A stretch of DNA of 23,245 nt from the NCBI GenBank assembly GCA_037074765.1, contig JBAMDO010000442.1, positions 1 through 23,245 of the forward strand, in the 5' to 3' direction. Position numbers and translations under genes: made by a program. Source of the DNA: Mansonella perstans. Its lineage: Eukaryota; Nematoda; Chromadorea; Rhabditida; Onchocercidae. Under the pieces are notes generated by a model, which was not told where the DNA came from, searched no databases, and was given only the letters and a program-made list of their open reading frames with translations. Below are positions 19,566 to 23,245 of this stretch, in pieces (position 1 is the first letter of the stretch; the number at the start of each line of letters is the position of its first letter).

Positions 19566-22088
19566 TTAGGCATTTACTGAAATGTTTCGACGAAAAGGCA
19601 TATGTACCTCTAAGATTCGAGCAAATGCTTCACGATTTAATAACTTGTAAGCTGTTGTTAAAAGGTTTGTCGCCATCTTGTCGAAGAAATCATGGTTAGA
19701 CCAAAATATATCATGGCCGAATTCTAAACCCATTCCAAAATCCTTCTCGTCATTTGCAAACTGAAATTTATTAAAATCAGCAGCAATTTTTTATTAGAGA
19801 TTTTTTTGAATTTTTTAACTAAAGATTTGTGAAACAGAATGAAAATCAGAGAACTCATTAATGCAAATCTCTATGATTACTCAAACATTACCTGAATATA
19901 GCTGAGAATTTCCGTTAATTTCTTTAGTTTTTCTTGCTTTACAGTTTCACTGTTTGTAGTAGCCACCGAATTTATTAAGTCCTTCAGTTTTTCTGAAACA
20001 TGACCAAAGTATGACCAAAGCATTAAATTCAATAGAAAAAGCATAATCGCCAAATAAAATCTGAATTTTTATATCACGACTACTACCTACCCTTCTTATG
20101 CAACCACGTAATGACTTTTTAAGAAACCTGTCTTTTCTTTTATTGGCCTATATCCAATATTGTCAATAACCTTAACGTATATTCCCATGCCGTGAAATGG
20201 AAGACCAACAGTTTCTTTCCTGCGCGACTTAATAATCGTTTTCACGTTAGCAGTGAACATTCTATAGCTTTCTAAAAATAAATTTCACTAAATTTTCAGA
20301 AAAAAAAAAAACTATTCGCAACTTTTCTAATAACCTCTGTAATATTGACTCACCAATCCAATCTTTCGAAAAAAAACTTCGGTATTTAACTGGCAAAGTA
20401 TTCCCAACCAGATGTGCAATTATGTAGAATGGATCAACGACGCCGACGATATCGCACTTTGGAAAATGTTCAGCATTATCCACATGAACAATAAACGGCT
20501 TTTCAGTATTAGGTTCATCTCTAAAAACCAAAATTCCTATATTTGCGCAAAAAATTCTGGAATCCAAATAAAGACATAGGCAAGACAAACACAGCCCAAT
20601 TAACCCAAAAGATAATCTATCTGGAAACCAAGACTAATGCTGTTATTTCACTTACTTCCAATAAGTTCACTAGTAAAGTCATGATAGTACTCGGAGCAGT
20701 TAAAACTGATTAAATTCGTCAAAAACATGTCTGATCGAGTTTTCAAGGCAATCTGTAGAAATCAATCCAAATACAGCAATAAATTCCATCGAGAAATATA
20801 ATTTTTTTTTCTTCCAAGTAATTATTCATGATTACTTAATAAATGGATTAAATTAATTTTCAGCAGTAATAGTGGCTCATAAATAAAGTTTTGTACTCAT
20901 AAACAATGTAAAAAATAACATACCTCCAGTAAACGTATCGACCATCATTACAAACCGCCAATGTTTGCATTTCTGGCAAGTCAGTAGCATATCTGTCGTG
21001 CAACAAACATTTTTCCACGTCTGCATCTTTGAAATGCCCAGCAAGATAATCGAAGACTCCACAAAGTCGCAAACATTTTAAATCGCCATAAACACCTAAA
21101 AAATTCACCGGGATAAAACAGCACATAAAAGTTTCTAATACCGCACAGTTCATTCGCATTTTCTCATTGACTTCGAACAAGTATTTGATAGGAAAAAAAC
21201 AACATTAAAAGGAGAACTGAAGGGTACAAAGATCATAATAATGAAGACACTACTGAATATTAGCACTGGTAGTGTGAACCAACAACAATTCAAACAAAAG
21301 AGGAATTCAAAGAGATAATTTGGTGATTTGAAATTTTGTATAAGCTTACGATAATATAAGCTTACAATCACGTTACTAATCATTACATGATTTGATTGCT
21401 TGAATAACGAAATACTGCGAAGTGAGCATGAAGAAGGCAGGCTACGAATACATTTGGTAATTTCCGGTAATAGTATTGAATATATTTATAGAGAAAAAAA
21501 AATCCTTACATTGTAGTATGAACTTTAATTCGAAAAAAAGAATTATCAGTTGATTGTCAAAATGGTTCCCACCATAAACGAGATTCCATAGGATGTTTCT
21601 GGATACAAAAACTTGCCACATGGATCGCCATCTTTTCCTGCCAACATCTGAACATGTTTCCAGAAAGTGAAGATTTGGTCGGGAAACAAGCAGAGATACT
21701 TTATTTCCAGATCTGACTTTAAAACATCAGACTCGAACGTGACACGTTTCGGTTTGCTTCCCAATGAATCCCGCGATAACTTAATCTAAAAAGGAAATCA
21801 ACTTGCACGCTTTATTTAAAACTGCACAAATTTTATTTCAGTTGTTTATTATATTTTTTTTGAAATTTGCTTGTCTTTTTTTTCTAAACTTTCAAACACT
21901 CTTTTAAAAAATTTAAGATATCTATTTTGGTTTGGAATTAAAATGTTCACGTGCAATTAAACTTGGAGACTTTTTTTTTTTGAAAAAAGAACGTAAATTC
22001 AAAATAGTCATACATTAGAGTTACTGCTCTCGCTCACTAATTCGATCTTCTTGTCCTTTTCACATGATCCTTTACGTTTCTTATCCAT
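19566..22088 (-). CDS. HPF1: Histone PARylation factor 1 (HPF1) homologue
   Basis: HPF1 binds PARP1/2 in the nucleus and completes their active site so that serine residues, including on histones, become ADP-ribosylated after DNA damage. Seven exons fit in phase: 22088-22014, 21785-21620, 21095-20924, 20520-20354, 20271-20128, 19992-19892 and 19760-19566, giving about 339 aa (human 346). Matches in order: basic N-terminus MDKKRKG, FPDQIFTFWKH (human LPEDFYHFWKF), GVFDYLAG (GPYDILAG), PEMQTLAV (PEFQTIII), LPFHGMGIYV (TFHGAGLVV), NIGYRP, and FANDEKDFGMGLEFG (FANDECDYGMGLELG). Asp279-Glu280 align with human Asp283-Glu284, the catalytic pair; the Glu codon is 19746-19748. The exon 2 donor (T|GTGGCA) was chosen for phase. 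The last exon reads past a possible donor at 19607 to TAA, giving a short lineage-specific C-terminus; a further exon is possible. Confidence 0.88.
20656..20752 (-). other. Extra exon candidate inside HPF1 intron 3
   Basis: Acceptor TTTCTACAG and donor GGAA|GTAAGTG flank 97 nt with 32 open codons (IALKTRSDMFLTNLISF, then NCSEYYHDF). Its length is not a multiple of three and, joined to the upstream HPF1 exon, it gives an early stop; joined to the downstream exon using the next AG it stays in frame. It could be a poison exon or an alternative 5' exon. Confidence 0.4.
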
Positions 22089-22098
22089 CTCGCTGTAA
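22089..22098 (-). promoter_or_regulatory. Likely spliced-leader acceptor of HPF1
   Basis: AATTACAG followed by CGAG and the start ATG: only 4 nt separate the acceptor from the start codon, the usual arrangement for trans-spliced nematode messages. Confidence 0.5.
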
Positions 22099-22421
22099 TT
22101 TTAGTACCAAAATGCGGCACACAAATACTAGAGCATTCAAAAATACGTCCTTTCTTTTTTATAACGTAAACAATTAACAAGGAAAAACAAAAAAAAAAAA
22201 AAAACAAGCAGTATACCAAAATTAATAAACGTGACTAACAACTTGACTGAGAACGTGACTAAGTGAAAACCTGAAACCATTTTCAAATATGAAATCATTT
22301 GACTATAATTTTCGGACATTATACCATACGAAGGTTATACTTGTGAAATTTTCAGATCCCAGCGGAAAATTTTTGTAAAGATATTTCACACTTCCCAAGT
22401 ATGCAAAGTATGCTATGTCAA
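22099..22421. other. Upstream flank of HPF1
   Basis: AT-rich intergenic DNA with an A run at about 22188-22204 and no gene or named promoter motif. It leads into the satellite. Confidence 0.5.
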
Positions 22422-23245
22422 GATGATGATTGGTGATTGGTAATTGATGATTGATGATTGATGATTGATGATTGATGATGATTGATGATTGATGATTGAT
22501 GATGATTGATGATTGATGATTGATGATTTGATGGATTTGATGATGATTGATGATGATTGATGATTGATGATTGATTGATGATTGATGATTGATGATTGAT
22601 GATTGGTGATGATTGATGATTGATGATTGATGATTATTGATGATTGATGATTGATGATTGATGATTGATGATTGATGATTGATGATGATGATTGATGATT
22701 GATGATGATTGATGATTGATGATTGATGATGATTGATGATTGATGATTGATGATTGATGATTGATGATTGATGATTGATGATTGATGATTGATGATTGAT
22801 GATTGATGATTGATGATTGATGATTGATGATGATTGATGATTGATGATTGATGATTGATGATTGATGATGATGATTGATGATTGATGATGATTGATGATT
22901 GATGATGATTGATGATTGATGATTGATGATTGATGATTGATGATTGATGATTGATGATGATTGATGATTGATGATTGATGATTGATGATTGATGATTGAT
23001 TGATGATGATGATTGATGATTGATGATTGATGATTGATGATGATTGATGATTGATGATGATTGATGATTGATGATTGATGATGATTGATGATTGATGATG
23101 ATGATGATTGATGATTGATGATGATTGATGATTGATGATTGATGATTGAGTGATGATTGATGATGATTGATGATTGATGATGATTGATGATTGATGATGA
23201 TTGATGATTGATGATTGATGATTGGATGATTGATGATTGATGATT
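22422..23245. repeat. GATTGAT satellite, 7- and 10-nt units
   Basis: More than 800 bases built from ATTGATG (7 nt) and ATTGATGATG (10 nt) units in irregular order, with rare variants (GATTGG at 22430-22440, ATTTGATGG near 22530, GATTGAGTG near 23147). Runs past the window end. Confidence 0.97.

Overview
The window looks like AT-rich nuclear DNA of a parasitic-type nematode. It holds a protein pairing DB cysteine modules with FN3 and Ig domains (a nematode-specific IGDB architecture), compact introns with TTTCAG-like acceptors, and a 4-nt leader between an acceptor and a start codon, as expected for spliced-leader addition. A filarial or other clade III worm is my guess; the species is not determinable here. 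Intergenic DNA is full of homopolymers, microsatellites and short minisatellites.

Layout. 1-1846: GAAT microsatellite, AT-rich desert, degenerate minisatellite. 1847-2929 (+): coiled-coil gene with a broken reading frame. 3020-5417 (-): seven-exon gene for a secreted-then-anchored single Ig-domain receptor-like protein. 5860-6842 (+): small five-exon gene model of unknown function. 6932-7506: near-identical direct duplicate (about 99%) of the first part of the coiled-coil gene. 7652-8703 (-): decayed fragment of eEF2 kinase (alpha-kinase). 8749-9419 (-): decayed trehalase fragment, abutting the kinase fragment in the same orientation. 9434-15769: mostly noncoding, with several short tandem repeats and two orphan exon-like segments. 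15770-17428 (-): intact intronless igdb-1-like gene (DB-FN3-Ig-DB-FN3). 17429-19565: noncoding with weak exon candidates. 19566-22088 (-): seven-exon gene for histone PARylation factor 1 (HPF1), about 339 aa, with the catalytic Asp-Glu pair present. 22422-23245: GATTGAT-type satellite running off the window.

The intact genes do not form one pathway: HPF1 serves PARP-dependent DNA damage signalling in the nucleus, while the Ig and IGDB proteins are surface or secreted. The most unusual part is 6932-9419, a mosaic of three unrelated gene pieces (coiled-coil gene, eEF2 kinase, trehalase) that keep introns yet are truncated. The two enzyme pieces carry nonsense or frameshift lesions. That pattern implies DNA-level capture or duplication rather than retroposition. 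All gene models were derived by eye from reading frames, splice sites and remembered family motifs; no search was run.
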